Source: Gloeomargarita sp964481635
GTDB taxonomy: Bacteria; Cyanobacteriota; Cyanobacteriia; Gloeomargaritales; Gloeomargaritaceae
Direction of reading: 5' to 3'
Length of the DNA stretch: 64,000 nucleotides
NCBI GenBank assembly: GCA_964481635.1
Contig: CAYZTU010000008.1
Location: 1 to 64,000 of the forward strand
The position numbers and the translations under genes were made by a program. The notes beneath the pieces are model-generated. The model had not been told where the DNA came from, made no database searches, and worked only from the letters and a program-made list of their open reading frames with translations. Shown here piece by piece: positions 25,605-33,559 of the stretch (position 1 is its first letter; each line of letters starts with the position of its first letter).

Positions 25605-27428
25605 TTATCCAACCCCCACCCCTTGAAATTGCATCCGATGTAAATGGGCATAAAGCCCCTGCTGGCGGAGCAATTCCTGATGGGAACCGGATTCGATCAA
25701 CTGCCCGGATTTCAGCACAAAAATCCGATCCACCCGGCGAATGGTGGACAAGCGATGGGCAATAATCACCGCCGTCCGCTGGTGCAGTAGGGTTTGCAGG
25801 GCGGTTTGAATCAGGGATTCCGTACCCACATCCAAACTGGCCGTGGCCTCATCCAAAACCAGAATTCGGGGCTGGCGAATGGCGACCCGGGCGAAGGCAA
25901 TCAATTGTTTTTGTCCCGTGGATAAATTGCTCCCCCGTTGCCGCACCGGCGTATGGTATCCCTGGGGTAATTGGGCAATAAATTCATGCAAATTTAACTG
26001 TCGGGCGATGGCTTCCACCTGCGCCAGCGAATAGGATTCTCCTAACACAATATTGCTGTAAATATCACCACTAAATAAAAACGGGTCTTGCAAAATCACC
26101 CCCACATACCGACGCAAATCCCCTTGCGTTAATTGGCGAATATCTATGCCATCAATGCTAATCCGCCCCTGGTTGGGTTCATACAAGCGACACAACAAAC
26201 GAATCACCGAACTTTTGCCCGCTCCCGTCGGGCCGACCAAGGCCACCTTTTCTCCAGGATGAATGCTAAAATCCAGGTTTTTGATCGCCAATTCATCACT
26301 TTTATACCCAAACGAAACCCGCTCAAACCGAATTTCCCCCCCCCCTTGCGCCGGTAAGGTTAGGGGTTGCTGGGGGTCACGGATACTCACCGGCTGATTG
26401 AGAATTTCTTGAATACGTTCCACCGCCGTCAACCCCGACTGAATCAGGGTAAATTTCTCCGCTAATTCCCGCAATGGGTCAAATAAACGCTGGGCAAATA
26501 AAATAAAACTCGCCAACACCCCAAAGGTCAACTGGTCGCCCAACACCAACCACCCCCCGACCATCAACACGGCTGCCGTGGCTACCAGGGCAATCCACTC
26601 CAACGTCGCCGAAATGGCCGAATCGTGAAAAATGGTTTTATCCACCTCCCGGTTGTAGCGTTGATTGGTCTTACGAAACAGATAGGAATTGTACCGCTCT
26701 CGACCAAAAATCTGCACGATATTCACGCCCTGAATGTTCTCCTGAATCAGGGTATTTAACTTAGATAATTCCTCGCGGGACTGGTAATTTGCCTGACGAA
26801 ACTGGGCTTGAAAATAGGTGATCAATCCCGTCACTGGAATCAGTAATGCCAACAATACCAAAGCCAATATCCACTGCTCCATAAACATAATGACAGCGAT
26901 GGCAATGATCGTAAAAACATCAATCAAAATTCCCACCGCTCCGGTCGCAAATACATCCCCTAGGGCTTCCACATCGCTGGTCAAACGGGTGATTAACTTA
27001 CCTACGGGTGTGCGGTCAAAATAGGTCATGGGTAGGGCTAACACATGGTTAAACAAATCCTGGCGAATGTCCGCCGTGATATTCTGTCCCACCTTTTGGA
27101 TGAGGTAACTTTGAATCCCCTGTAAACTCAGGCGCAGTACCACGGTCGCTAATAATAATAAGGCAATCAATTTTAATCCCTGGGAAAGGGAAAGCTGTTG
27201 TAAAAATGCGGGGACGGGTTCCTGGCGAATTAGGGAAATTGCCTGCCCAATCAGCACCGGTTGGATGGCACTGGCAAACGCCAAAGGCAACAGTAATAGA
27301 AACGAAAGGGCAAGCAATTTCCGGTGACGGACTGCATAACCACCCAAATGTTTTACAAGTTGCCAATCCCCGGCGGGACGACGCAATTGCTGAGAATTTT
27401 GCACGGTATGAACCCAGTAATAGCCCAT
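25605..27428 (-). CDS. ABC exporter, fused permease-ATPase
   Basis: A half-size ABC exporter of about 607 residues. The N-terminal membrane domain (about 40-330) has six predicted spans. The ATPase domain has Walker A GPTGAGKSS, the Q-loop region VILQDPFLFSGD, the signature LSTGQKQ and Walker B ILVLDEATASLD followed by the switch AHRLSTIRR. It resembles multidrug/lipid exporters of the MsbA/LmrA type; the substrate cannot be stated. The frame is open upstream to 27557, but that part overlaps tonB and looks non-coding, so I chose ATG 27428. It is divergent from tonB. Confidence 0.85.
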   Translation of the reverse strand: MGYYWVHTVQNSQQLRRPAGDWQLVKHLGGYAVRHRKLLALSFLLLLPLAFASAIQPVLIGQAISLIRQEPVPAFLQQLSLSQGLKLIALLLLATVVLRLSLQGIQSYLIQKVGQNITADIRQDLFNHVLALPMTYFDRTPVGKLITRLTSDVEALGDVFATGAVGILIDVFTIIAIAVIMFMEQWILALVLLALLIPVTGLITYFQAQFRQANYQSREELSKLNTLIQENIQGVNIVQIFGRERYNSYLFRKTNQRYNREVDKTIFHDSAISATLEWIALVATAAVLMVGGWLVLGDQLTFGVLASFILFAQRLFDPLRELAEKFTLIQSGLTAVERIQEILNQPVSIRDPQQPLTLPAQGGGEIRFERVSFGYKSDELAIKNLDFSIHPGEKVALVGPTGAGKSSVIRLLCRLYEPNQGRISIDGIDIRQLTQGDLRRYVGVILQDPFLFSGDIYSNIVLGESYSLAQVEAIARQLNLHEFIAQLPQGYHTPVRQRGSNLSTGQKQLIAFARVAIRQPRILVLDEATASLDVGTESLIQTALQTLLHQRTAVIIAHRLSTIRRVDRIFVLKSGQLIESGSHQELLRQQGLYAHLHRMQFQGVGVG

Positions 27429-27524
27429 TTCTAGTATGAAACAAACGGTGAAGCAACGGCTCCCAGAGGGATTTGCTAGACTAAAGGGCGAATCGGTCAG
27501 TAAGTCGAAACAGGGTGTGGGGTC

Positions 27525-28688
27525 ATGGTTTCCACCTGGCGATGGCGGCGGCGACAACCAGCCAATCTGTGGCTTTACGTCGGGTTTTCCCTAGTGTTTC
27601 ACGGAGCGGCCATCCTCGCTTTGCAATGGGCAGACCCTCCTTTGGAAATGCCCAAAGCGGAGGAACCGCCCCCGATCGAGATCGTGGATGCGCCCAAGGT
27701 GCAAATTGACGAAACGCCGCCCCCGGATACCCCCAATCGGGCGGCTCGCAATACGGTCGCCCAGGGAACCGTCCAGCCCGATGCCCCCCAAAATCTGGAA
27801 ACCACCCAACGGGCGACCACCAGTGCTGCGACCCAACCCGCTCCCCCAGCGGCGGAACCATCCCCCCAGGAGCCGGAACCCGCACCCAGCCCGGTGGCTC
27901 AAGCCGAATCTCAGCCGGAACCCGTCCCTAGCCCGGTTGCCCAACCCGCACCCGCTCCTAAACCTGTCCCCAGCCCGGTCGCCCAAGCTGAGCCACAGCC
28001 AACCCCATCACCCATCCCCAGCCCGGTAGCGCAACCGGCACCCCAACCCTTGGCTCGCTTGCTCCCGCCCCGCCCCCTGTTGCCTTTACCGCCCAAACCG
28101 GCGCAAGTACCCGTCCCCCAGACTGAGGCCAGCCCCAGCCCTGCACCCCAGGTGGCTCCACCCACCCAACCCGTTGCCCGTCCCCAACCAGCCCCCGCCG
28201 TCAGCCGCCCCAACCCCCAACCCGCCGCCAACCCCGCTCCACCCAAGGGAAATGCCGCCTTACTGGGGGGAACCCTCAGCAAGGATGCCCGCCAAGCCCC
28301 GCTGGATCAGCAGGCCAACACCACCCGCAACGCCCCCGGCCCCACCCAGTTGGCGGCTCGGCAAGAAGTAGACCTCGGCCCTTACCTTTCCAACCTGCGG
28401 CGACGGGTGCAGGAACGCTGGAATCCCAACACCCCCGACCAACGGCGGCAAGCGGTGATCGGCTTTACCATCAGCCGCAGTGGGCAAATTTCCAATATGC
28501 GGGTCTTGCAAACCTCCGGGAATACCCAAACCGATACGGAAACCATCCTGGCGATTCAACGGGCGGCTCCCTTCGGTGCCCTACCGGAGCAATTTCCCCA
28601 CAACCAACTGGAAATCGAATTTACCTTCAATATCTACGTCAACAATAGTTCCGTGATTCAAACCCCCCGCAGTTGGTATGGTTTTTAG
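27525..28688 (+). CDS. tonB: TonB-like energy transducer
   Basis: A protein of 387 residues with a basic N terminus, a single membrane anchor (about residues 14-35, LWLYVGFSLVFHGAAILALQ) and a very long Pro/Gln/Glu periplasmic spacer with repeats of the type PSPVAQ(A/P). The C-terminal TonB domain includes YLSNLRRRVQERWNPN, VIGFTISRSGQISNMRVLQ and a terminal strand LEIEFTFNIYV. It couples the proton motive force to outer-membrane receptors. exbB and exbD follow, completing the complex. No TonB-dependent receptor gene is in the window. Confidence 0.85.
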   Translation: MVSTWRWRRRQPANLWLYVGFSLVFHGAAILALQWADPPLEMPKAEEPPPIEIVDAPKVQIDETPPPDTPNRAARNTVAQGTVQPDAPQNLETTQRATTSAATQPAPPAAEPSPQEPEPAPSPVAQAESQPEPVPSPVAQPAPAPKPVPSPVAQAEPQPTPSPIPSPVAQPAPQPLARLLPPRPLLPLPPKPAQVPVPQTEASPSPAPQVAPPTQPVARPQPAPAVSRPNPQPAANPAPPKGNAALLGGTLSKDARQAPLDQQANTTRNAPGPTQLAARQEVDLGPYLSNLRRRVQERWNPNTPDQRRQAVIGFTISRSGQISNMRVLQTSGNTQTDTETILAIQRAAPFGALPEQFPHNQLEIEFTFNIYVNNSSVIQTPRSWYGF

Positions 28689-28751
28689 GGAGCGTGGGAA
28701 CCCCACCGCTTACACTGATGAGAAGTTCCCTTGCGTAAATCTGAGGTCAGG

Positions 28752-29408
28752 ATGGAAGTTGCCAGTCGTTTATTTGCCGCCGGGGGTATCGTCATGTGGC
28801 CTCTGCTGGGGTTTTCGATCCTGGCGCTGGCTTTGATGTTGGAACGGTTGGTGTTTTGGGTGCGGGTCAACACCCGTCAGCCCCAAATTGTCCAGGAAAC
28901 CCTCTCTTTGTACGAACGCAGCCCCCGTTCCGCCGTGATTTTACTGAAACAAAACAGCCATCTGCCCCTAGCTCGCATTTTTTTATCGGCGCTGGAACTG
29001 GATCAACCCAACCCGGAGGAATTTCGCCTCGCCCTGGAAACGGCGGCTCAGGCAGAATTGCCCCTCATCAAACGGTTTAATACGGTGTTTGAAACCATCA
29101 TCAGCCTGTCCCCCCTGCTAGGGCTGTTGGGCACCGTGTTGGGATTGATCGCCAGTCTGGCGAACCTGCGCTTGGGGGACTTGGGTACGACCCAGTCGGC
29201 GGCGGTGACAGCGGGGATCAGTGAGGCATTGGTTTCCACGGCAGCGGGGTTGGTGGTGGCAATGACCACGTTAATGTTCGCCAATACGTTCCGGGGATTG
29301 TACCAACGGCAAATCGCCCTGATTCAGGAATACGGCGGGCAGTTGGAATTGATTTATCGCCACACTTACGAAAAAGGAGGCATCCATGCGGCTCAACGAG
29401 GAGAATGA
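28752..29408 (+). CDS. exbB: ExbB/TolQ-family proton channel
   Basis: This protein of about 218 residues has three membrane spans: VMWPLLGFSILALALMLERL near the N terminus, LSPLLGLLGTVLGLIASL, and ISEALVSTAAGLVVAMTTLM. It is the proton-conducting partner of ExbD and TonB. ATG 28752 is chosen over an upstream TTG because it begins right at the conserved N-terminal segment. The stop lies inside exbD (23-base overlap), indicating coupling. Confidence 0.88.
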   Translation: MEVASRLFAAGGIVMWPLLGFSILALALMLERLVFWVRVNTRQPQIVQETLSLYERSPRSAVILLKQNSHLPLARIFLSALELDQPNPEEFRLALETAAQAELPLIKRFNTVFETIISLSPLLGLLGTVLGLIASLANLRLGDLGTTQSAAVTAGISEALVSTAAGLVVAMTTLMFANTFRGLYQRQIALIQEYGGQLELIYRHTYEKGGIHAAQRGE

Positions 29409-29787
29409 CACCCCGGCGCAGATTAACATTGTACCGATGATTGATGTGATTTTTGCGATTTTGGTGTATTTTATTGTTAGTACCCTTTCCCTCACCCGCC
29501 TGGAAAGTTTGCCGGTCAATCTGCCGGGAGCCAGTACCGCTCAGGTGCAAAACGCCCCCCCGGTGACGGTGAGCTTAACCCGGGAAGGTACCGTGGCCAT
29601 TAACCAAAAACCGGTGCCCATGGGTGAGGTGCAAAACCAGGTGCGGGCGTTGGTGCCGACGGGTCAAAATGCGGTGGTGGTGATCAATGCAGACCGGGAA
29701 GCAAACTATGGACAAGTGGTGGCAATTATGGATCAACTGCGGCAAATTCCGGGCGTGCGGATTGCGGTGGCCACTCAGCGTCCTTAG
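29386..29787 (+). CDS. exbD: ExbD/TolR-family protein
   Basis: A 133-residue protein with one N-terminal membrane span (VPMIDVIFAILVYFIVSTL) containing the conserved proton-relay aspartate in PMIDV, and a periplasmic domain (VTVSLTREGTVAINQKPVPM, ADREANYGQVVAIMDQL). It works with ExbB and TonB. GGAGG lies six bases before the ATG, inside exbB. The 3' end is overlapped by the next small gene. Confidence 0.9.
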   Translation: MRLNEENDTPAQINIVPMIDVIFAILVYFIVSTLSLTRLESLPVNLPGASTAQVQNAPPVTVSLTREGTVAINQKPVPMGEVQNQVRALVPTGQNAVVVINADREANYGQVVAIMDQLRQIPGVRIAVATQRP

Positions 29788-30067
29788 CATTGCAGTATTT
29801 TGTATCTTTACCGCCCAAATTGCCTATGCCCAAGAACCCAAAGGCAGAGCGGCGGACTTGCCCACCCGTGCCCGTACCACTGGCAACGTGAATTACGGCC
29901 AGGAGGGGACGGCGCAGATTCGTTTGCGCCAGGAAAAACCCGGGGGCTGGCCGTTGCCTTTTGGGGTGCAATTTAGCCCCGGCCTGAGCGGCGGCGACCC
30001 GGGTTCCGGCCCAGCGGGCTATGGAGCCGATTCGGTTCTCGTTGAGATCGTTGTGCCGGTAAATTGA
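29762..30067 (+). CDS. Small exported protein after exbD
   Basis: No family recognised. Starting from TTG 29762 the product is about 101 residues and begins with a clean signal peptide (RWPLSVLSIAVFCIFTAQIAYA, cleaved before QEPKG). The mature part is glycine-rich (GLSGGDPGSGPAGYG) and ends in a hydrophobic strand SVLVEIVVPVN that recalls a beta terminal segment of TonB-type domains. An ATG at 29708 would place extra residues ahead of the signal peptide and is less likely. It overlaps exbD by 26 bases and probably belongs to the tonB operon. Confidence 0.6.
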   Translation: MRWPLSVLSIAVFCIFTAQIAYAQEPKGRAADLPTRARTTGNVNYGQEGTAQIRLRQEKPGGWPLPFGVQFSPGLSGGDPGSGPAGYGADSVLVEIVVPVN

Positions 30068-30068
30068 C

Positions 30069-30743
30069 CTACAGCCGTCGCCAGATATTGCCCCCGTGGG
30101 TATCCGTACCACAGGTCACCCACAGGCCGTAGACCCGGCTGAGATGCAACACCCGTGCGGTTTGGTCGGGGCTGGGTCGCCACGGGTCGGGGTTATGGTA
30201 GGCGTAGTAAGCCTCCACCCCATCAATCCCCAGGGCGCTGGCCGCCGGGACTAATTCACTGGCGGGTTTCTTGTAGCGTTCCGGGTGCGCCAACACCGCT
30301 AATCCTCCCGCTCCCTGAATGGCCGCAATCACCGCCCCCGCCGGGTAATCATCCCCCAAAGGCGTACTTCCTTGCAGATAGGGAGCCATCAGACCGTGGT
30401 TGGGGTCAAATCCATAACCCAAAATATGCACTTCCAAACCCAACAATTCACAGCTAATTTCAATCCCAGACCAGAGGGTGGGTTTATAGGGGGTGTTCAA
30501 CCCCATCAAATAGCCATAGGCTTGCTCGTACCCCTGCACACTGTGGTGGTCAGTAATCGCTAAGCCCTGTAATCCATATCCCCACGCCTGCTGAATCACC
30601 TCCTCCGGCTCCAGGCGACCATCGGAATGCACCGTATGCAGATGAAAATTGTAGACATCGGGACAACTCCGGGCGTGCAGTCCAGCCAAAGCATCCTTGA
30701 GTTGTTTGACCGTTGGCCGTTGCTCGGCTAAAGTTGCCGCCAT
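30069..30743 (-). CDS. PHP-domain metal-dependent phosphoesterase
   Basis: A 224-residue polymerase-and-histidinol-phosphatase domain protein. Metal-binding motifs are visible: HLHTVHSDG, ITDHHSV, SGIEISCE, LAHPERY and GTDTHGG. It likely hydrolyses a small phosphoester or nucleotide in the cytoplasm (the YciV/RnaAM-type branch is possible); the substrate is uncertain. ATG 30743 is preceded by GGGAGG at five bases. It converges on the small exported protein with one base between. Confidence 0.82.
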   Translation of the reverse strand: MAATLAEQRPTVKQLKDALAGLHARSCPDVYNFHLHTVHSDGRLEPEEVIQQAWGYGLQGLAITDHHSVQGYEQAYGYLMGLNTPYKPTLWSGIEISCELLGLEVHILGYGFDPNHGLMAPYLQGSTPLGDDYPAGAVIAAIQGAGGLAVLAHPERYKKPASELVPAASALGIDGVEAYYAYHNPDPWRPSPDQTARVLHLSRVYGLWVTCGTDTHGGNIWRRL

Positions 30744-30875
30744 GCCCACCTCCCCGCTCGCAACGTAAAACTTTGTTAAGATTTCACCGTTTATAGCATA
30801 GCACGACCCATTGGTTAGGAATAACGTTTTTGGCGGTCTTGGGGGCGGGGTATTTTAATTACTTTACCGGAGTGA

Positions 30876-30881
30876 TATGAT
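30876..30881 (+). promoter_or_regulatory. Candidate -10 box of rpmF
   Basis: TATGAT, followed by AT-rich sequence, lies 27 bases ahead of the rpmF start codon. No good -35 is visible. The leader between this box and the ATG ends in GATCACCTCC rather than a Shine-Dalgarno sequence. Confidence 0.4.
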
Positions 30882-30908
30882 TAAAAACGCTGTCAATTGA
30901 TCACCTCC

Positions 30909-31094
30909 ATGGCTGTTCCTAAGAAGAAAACCTCCAAAGCCCGCAGTAGTCGGCGCAAGGCGGTTTGGAAGCGGGAAGCTCTCTTTGAAGCCCGCAAAGC
31001 GTTATCCCTGGCCAAGTCCATCCTGACCGGGCGTTCCCGCAGTTTCTACTACCCACCGGCGGCGGAAGAGGCAGAGGACGAGACCGAAGCATAG
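30909..31094 (+). CDS. rpmF: 50S ribosomal protein L32
   Basis: This 61-residue protein starts MAVPKKKTSKARSSRRKAVW, the universal L32 N terminus, and ends in an acidic tail EEAEDETEA. Four-cysteine zinc ligands are absent, as expected of the C-minus form used by cyanobacteria. The bases directly before the ATG read GATCACCTCC, so there is no Shine-Dalgarno sequence; translation may be leaderless-like or rely on an unstructured start. Its last 46 bases overlap, antisense, the end of coaBC. Confidence 0.95.
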   Translation: MAVPKKKTSKARSSRRKAVWKREALFEARKALSLAKSILTGRSRSFYYPPAAEEAEDETEA

Positions 31095-32281
31095 AAATCC
31101 CGGGTGGCATCGAGAATCTGGTGCGCCAGGGTCAATTTTGGCATCAGGGGAAACTCCCGCCGTTGCCCTTGGCGATCCAGCCATAACCCCCGGTTGGTCG
31201 CACTCCCAAAGCCCGCTCCCGGCTGATCCACCGGGTTGGCGACGATGGCATCGAGGCCTTTACGCTTTAATTTTTCCCAGGCGGGGGATTCCATGTCCCC
31301 GGTTTGGGCGGCGAATCCAATGAGTAGCTGGTGTGGTTGTTTTTTTGTGCTTAACGCCTGCAAAATATCGGGCACCGGTCGCAGGGGTAAACAGTCCGGC
31401 AGATCCCCCTTGCTGAGTTTTTCTGGGTGATAGGTGCGGGGTTGCACATCCCCCACCGCCGCCGCCATCAAACACCAATCCTGCTCAGAAAATACCGTTC
31501 GTACTGCTTCATACATTTCTTGCCCACTGGTAACAGCGATTACTTGATCCAGAGGGGGAATAGGCGCATACACCGGCGAGTGAATCAACGTCACCCGTGC
31601 CCCCCGATGCCCCGCCGCCTGTGCCAGTGCCAACCCCATGGTTCCCGTGGCGGGATTGCCTAAGAAACGCACCGGGTCGAGATGTTCCCGCGTGCCGCCC
31701 GCTGTGACCAGGATTTTATAGCCAGCTAAATCCCGCCGCCCGCCGGTCAGGAGTAATGAATGCACCCAGGGATAAATCTCTGCTGGCTCTGCCATGCGCC
31801 CCGGCCCGATCGCATCACAGGCGAGTAAGCCCGACCGGGTACCCAGGCAGTGAAATTGCGGCCATGATTTGATTTTTTCGTAGTTACTTTGTACCGATAT
31901 TTGTTGCCACATGGTGGTATTCATGGCGGGGGCGACCAGCACGGGGGCGGTACTGGCCAAGAGGGTATTGGTGAGCAGGTCGTCCGCTTGACCCTGGGCG
32001 ATTTTGGCGAGTAAGTCCGCCGTCAGGGGAGCAACCAGGATCACGTCCGCCCATTCCCCCAGTTCGATGTGCAGGGGTCGTCCCGTCGCTTGCCAAAAAT
32101 CCCGGTCCGTATAGGCGGGCTGGCGGCTCAGGGTGCTGACGGTCAGGGGGGTGATGAACCGCTCGGCCATGGGGGTCAAAATCACCCGCACCTGCTGGCC
32201 GTCCTGCACCCACCGGGAAATCAATTCGCAGACTTTGTAAGCGGCAATTCCCCCGCCGATGGCGACCAAAATCCGACCCAT
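31049..32281 (-). CDS. coaBC: Bifunctional CoaBC (Dfp)
   Basis: Phosphopantothenoylcysteine decarboxylase (N-terminal, FMN) and phosphopantothenate-cysteine ligase (C-terminal), two steps of coenzyme A synthesis. The N-terminal domain shows GGGIAAYKVCELISRW and the PAMNTTMW motif. The C-terminal domain shows VTAGGTREHLDPVRFLGN and AAAVGDVQPRTYHPEKLSK. The roughly 410-residue length is normal. ATG 32281 shares one base with the stop of the upstream DCC gene (TGATG). The extreme C terminus is Ser/Ala-rich and overlaps rpmF antisense. coaX elsewhere in the window supplies the pathway's first step. Confidence 0.93.
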   Translation of the reverse strand: MGRILVAIGGGIAAYKVCELISRWVQDGQQVRVILTPMAERFITPLTVSTLSRQPAYTDRDFWQATGRPLHIELGEWADVILVAPLTADLLAKIAQGQADDLLTNTLLASTAPVLVAPAMNTTMWQQISVQSNYEKIKSWPQFHCLGTRSGLLACDAIGPGRMAEPAEIYPWVHSLLLTGGRRDLAGYKILVTAGGTREHLDPVRFLGNPATGTMGLALAQAAGHRGARVTLIHSPVYAPIPPLDQVIAVTSGQEMYEAVRTVFSEQDWCLMAAAVGDVQPRTYHPEKLSKGDLPDCLPLRPVPDILQALSTKKQPHQLLIGFAAQTGDMESPAWEKLKRKGLDAIVANPVDQPGAGFGSATNRGLWLDRQGQRREFPLMPKLTLAHQILDATRDFYASVSSSASSAAGG

Positions 32282-32667
32282 CAGGGGGAGGCCACCCGAT
32301 AGACTGCCGCCCTGCGCCCAAACCATTCATAACGGTGATCCCGGATTTGGGCGTAACCCGCATCCCCCCAGGATTTCAGCCCGGTCATCCCCCGGTAGGC
32401 TTCCACCCAGGTCGCCATCCCCGGCACCAAGGTTGCTAGTTGTTCCACGGCGGCACTGCCCTGCCACCGCTGGTCGGGGTTGCGGGTCTCAACCAAAATC
32501 ATGCCCTGGGCGCAGGTGCTGGGGGTGATGCCCCAGGTCGCTAACGCTACTTCATCCTGCATGGGTAGGTAGGCGAATAGACGGCCTTGGTCAAGGGCAT
32601 AAACCGCCTGTACACCGGCACTACACAGGTTACACAGGCCATCATAAATAATGAGGTAGGGGGGCAT
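32281..32667 (-). CDS. DCC-family (DUF393) thiol-disulfide oxidoreductase-like protein
   Basis: This 128-residue protein has the diagnostic N-terminal YDGLCNLCSAGVQAV (the DGxCxxC motif of DUF393/DCC proteins). A thioredoxin-like redox role is inferred for the family. It is the first gene of a two-gene unit with coaBC, coupled through TGATG. Its promoter region is shared with the divergent aat. Confidence 0.85.
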   Translation of the reverse strand: MPPYLIIYDGLCNLCSAGVQAVYALDQGRLFAYLPMQDEVALATWGITPSTCAQGMILVETRNPDQRWQGSAAVEQLATLVPGMATWVEAYRGMTGLKSWGDAGYAQIRDHRYEWFGRRAAVYRVASP

Positions 32668-32680
32668 GAAGCGGGTATGA

Positions 32681-32715
32681 ATTTTAGGGTAAATCCTACA
32701 CTTATTTTAGGGTAA
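32681..32715. promoter_or_regulatory. 12-bp direct repeat in the divergent DCC/aat spacer
   Basis: ATTTTAGGGTAA occurs at 32681-32692 and again at 32704-32715, a perfect repeat with a 23-base period inside a 56-base divergent intergenic region. Two turns of helix apart, this could be an operator for a regulator of both genes. No regulator can be named. Confidence 0.45.
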
Positions 32716-32723
32716 CGGCGGCC

Positions 32724-33308
32724 ATGACCGATTTTGACCTGGACTTGATTGTGCGGGGGTATCGCCACGGTTTTTTTCTGATGGCGGATGAGCGCACCGG
32801 GGTGTTGGGCTGGTATCGCAGCCGGGAGCGGGCGTTGATCCCCCTGGATGAGCGGTTTCACTGCCCCCGTTCCCTGAAACGGAAATTCCGCCAGTTTAGT
32901 GTGCGGGTGAACCAGGACTTTACCGGGGTGGTGCGGGGTTGTGCCGCGCGGTCGGAAACTTGGATTTCCCAGGAATTGCAACAACTTTACGAGCAATTGC
33001 ACCGGGCGGGTTATGCCCACAGTTGGGAAACCTGGCGGGACGGGGACTTGGCCGGGGGCATCCTGGGCATGGTGGTCGGGAATGCGTTTATCGGGGAATC
33101 CATGTTCCATCGGGTCACGGATGCCTCCAAAGTAGCCCTAGTGACCCTGGTGCAACACCTGCGCCAGCAGGGGTTTTGCCTGTTTGATGCCCAGTTGATG
33201 AACCCCCACTTAGCCCGCTTTGGTGCCTATGCCATCAGCGACCGGGAATACCGGCGTTTACTGGCTCAAGCGGTACGGCAACCCGACCGGGGGTTACCGC
33301 TCGTCTGA
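32724..33308 (+). CDS. aat: Leucyl/phenylalanyl-tRNA--protein transferase
   Basis: Adds Leu or Phe to N-terminal Arg/Lys of proteins, marking them for ClpAP/ClpS degradation. The 194-residue protein has GYRHGFFLMADE, WYRSRERALIPLDE, TWISQELQQLYEQLHRAGYAHS, GGILGMVVGNAFIGESMFH and FDAQLMNPHLARFGA, all typical of Aat. It is somewhat shorter than the E. coli form at the N terminus, as in other cyanobacteria. ATG 32724 follows a divergent promoter. Confidence 0.92.
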   Translation: MTDFDLDLIVRGYRHGFFLMADERTGVLGWYRSRERALIPLDERFHCPRSLKRKFRQFSVRVNQDFTGVVRGCAARSETWISQELQQLYEQLHRAGYAHSWETWRDGDLAGGILGMVVGNAFIGESMFHRVTDASKVALVTLVQHLRQQGFCLFDAQLMNPHLARFGAYAISDREYRRLLAQAVRQPDRGLPLV

Positions 33309-33366
33309 CCCAACCCGCTGACCATAACAAAAGATTACACGGGGGCAGAAGGGGTGAACCGGATGT

Positions 33367-33394
33367 TTTACAGTAGCTAGAGAATTCTTATACT
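33367..33394 (+). promoter_or_regulatory. psaI promoter
   Basis: TTTACA (33367-33372) and TATACT (33389-33394) are separated by 16 bases, a good sigma-70-type promoter 12 bases upstream of the psaI ATG. The GTTTTACA stretch could also be half of an HLR1 (RpaB) site, which is common ahead of photosystem I genes, but a second half-site is not clear. Transcription would start close to the start codon, so the leader is very short. Confidence 0.55.
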
Positions 33395-33406
33395 TTGGAG
33401 TGAATT

Positions 33407-33517
33407 ATGGCGGCGGCTTTCCTCCCGACCATTTTGGTACCTCTGGTGGGTTTGGTGTTACCGGCGGTGGCGATGGCGTTTCTATTCGTTTACATCGAAA
33501 AAGACGAAATCGCCTAG
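33407..33517 (+). CDS. psaI: Photosystem I reaction-centre subunit VIII (PsaI)
   Basis: A 36-residue single-span thylakoid protein. It begins MAAAFLPTILVPLVGLVLPA and ends FLFVYIEKDEIA; the FLP-xILVPL pattern, proline in mid-span and FxYIE end are diagnostic for PsaI, which stabilises PsaL and trimerisation of photosystem I. GGAG lies six bases ahead of the ATG. It is followed by the phycobilin lyase gene after 42 bases. Confidence 0.92.
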   Translation: MAAAFLPTILVPLVGLVLPAVAMAFLFVYIEKDEIA

Positions 33518-33559
33518 CTCCCTTGTTACCATAAAAACGTTGCTGTTTTTGTGTCCCCC

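Noticed and set aside
27911..28282. 123-codon glycine-rich minus-strand frame
   Set aside because: It is the antisense of the TonB proline-rich spacer; such frames appear automatically opposite Pro/Ala codons.
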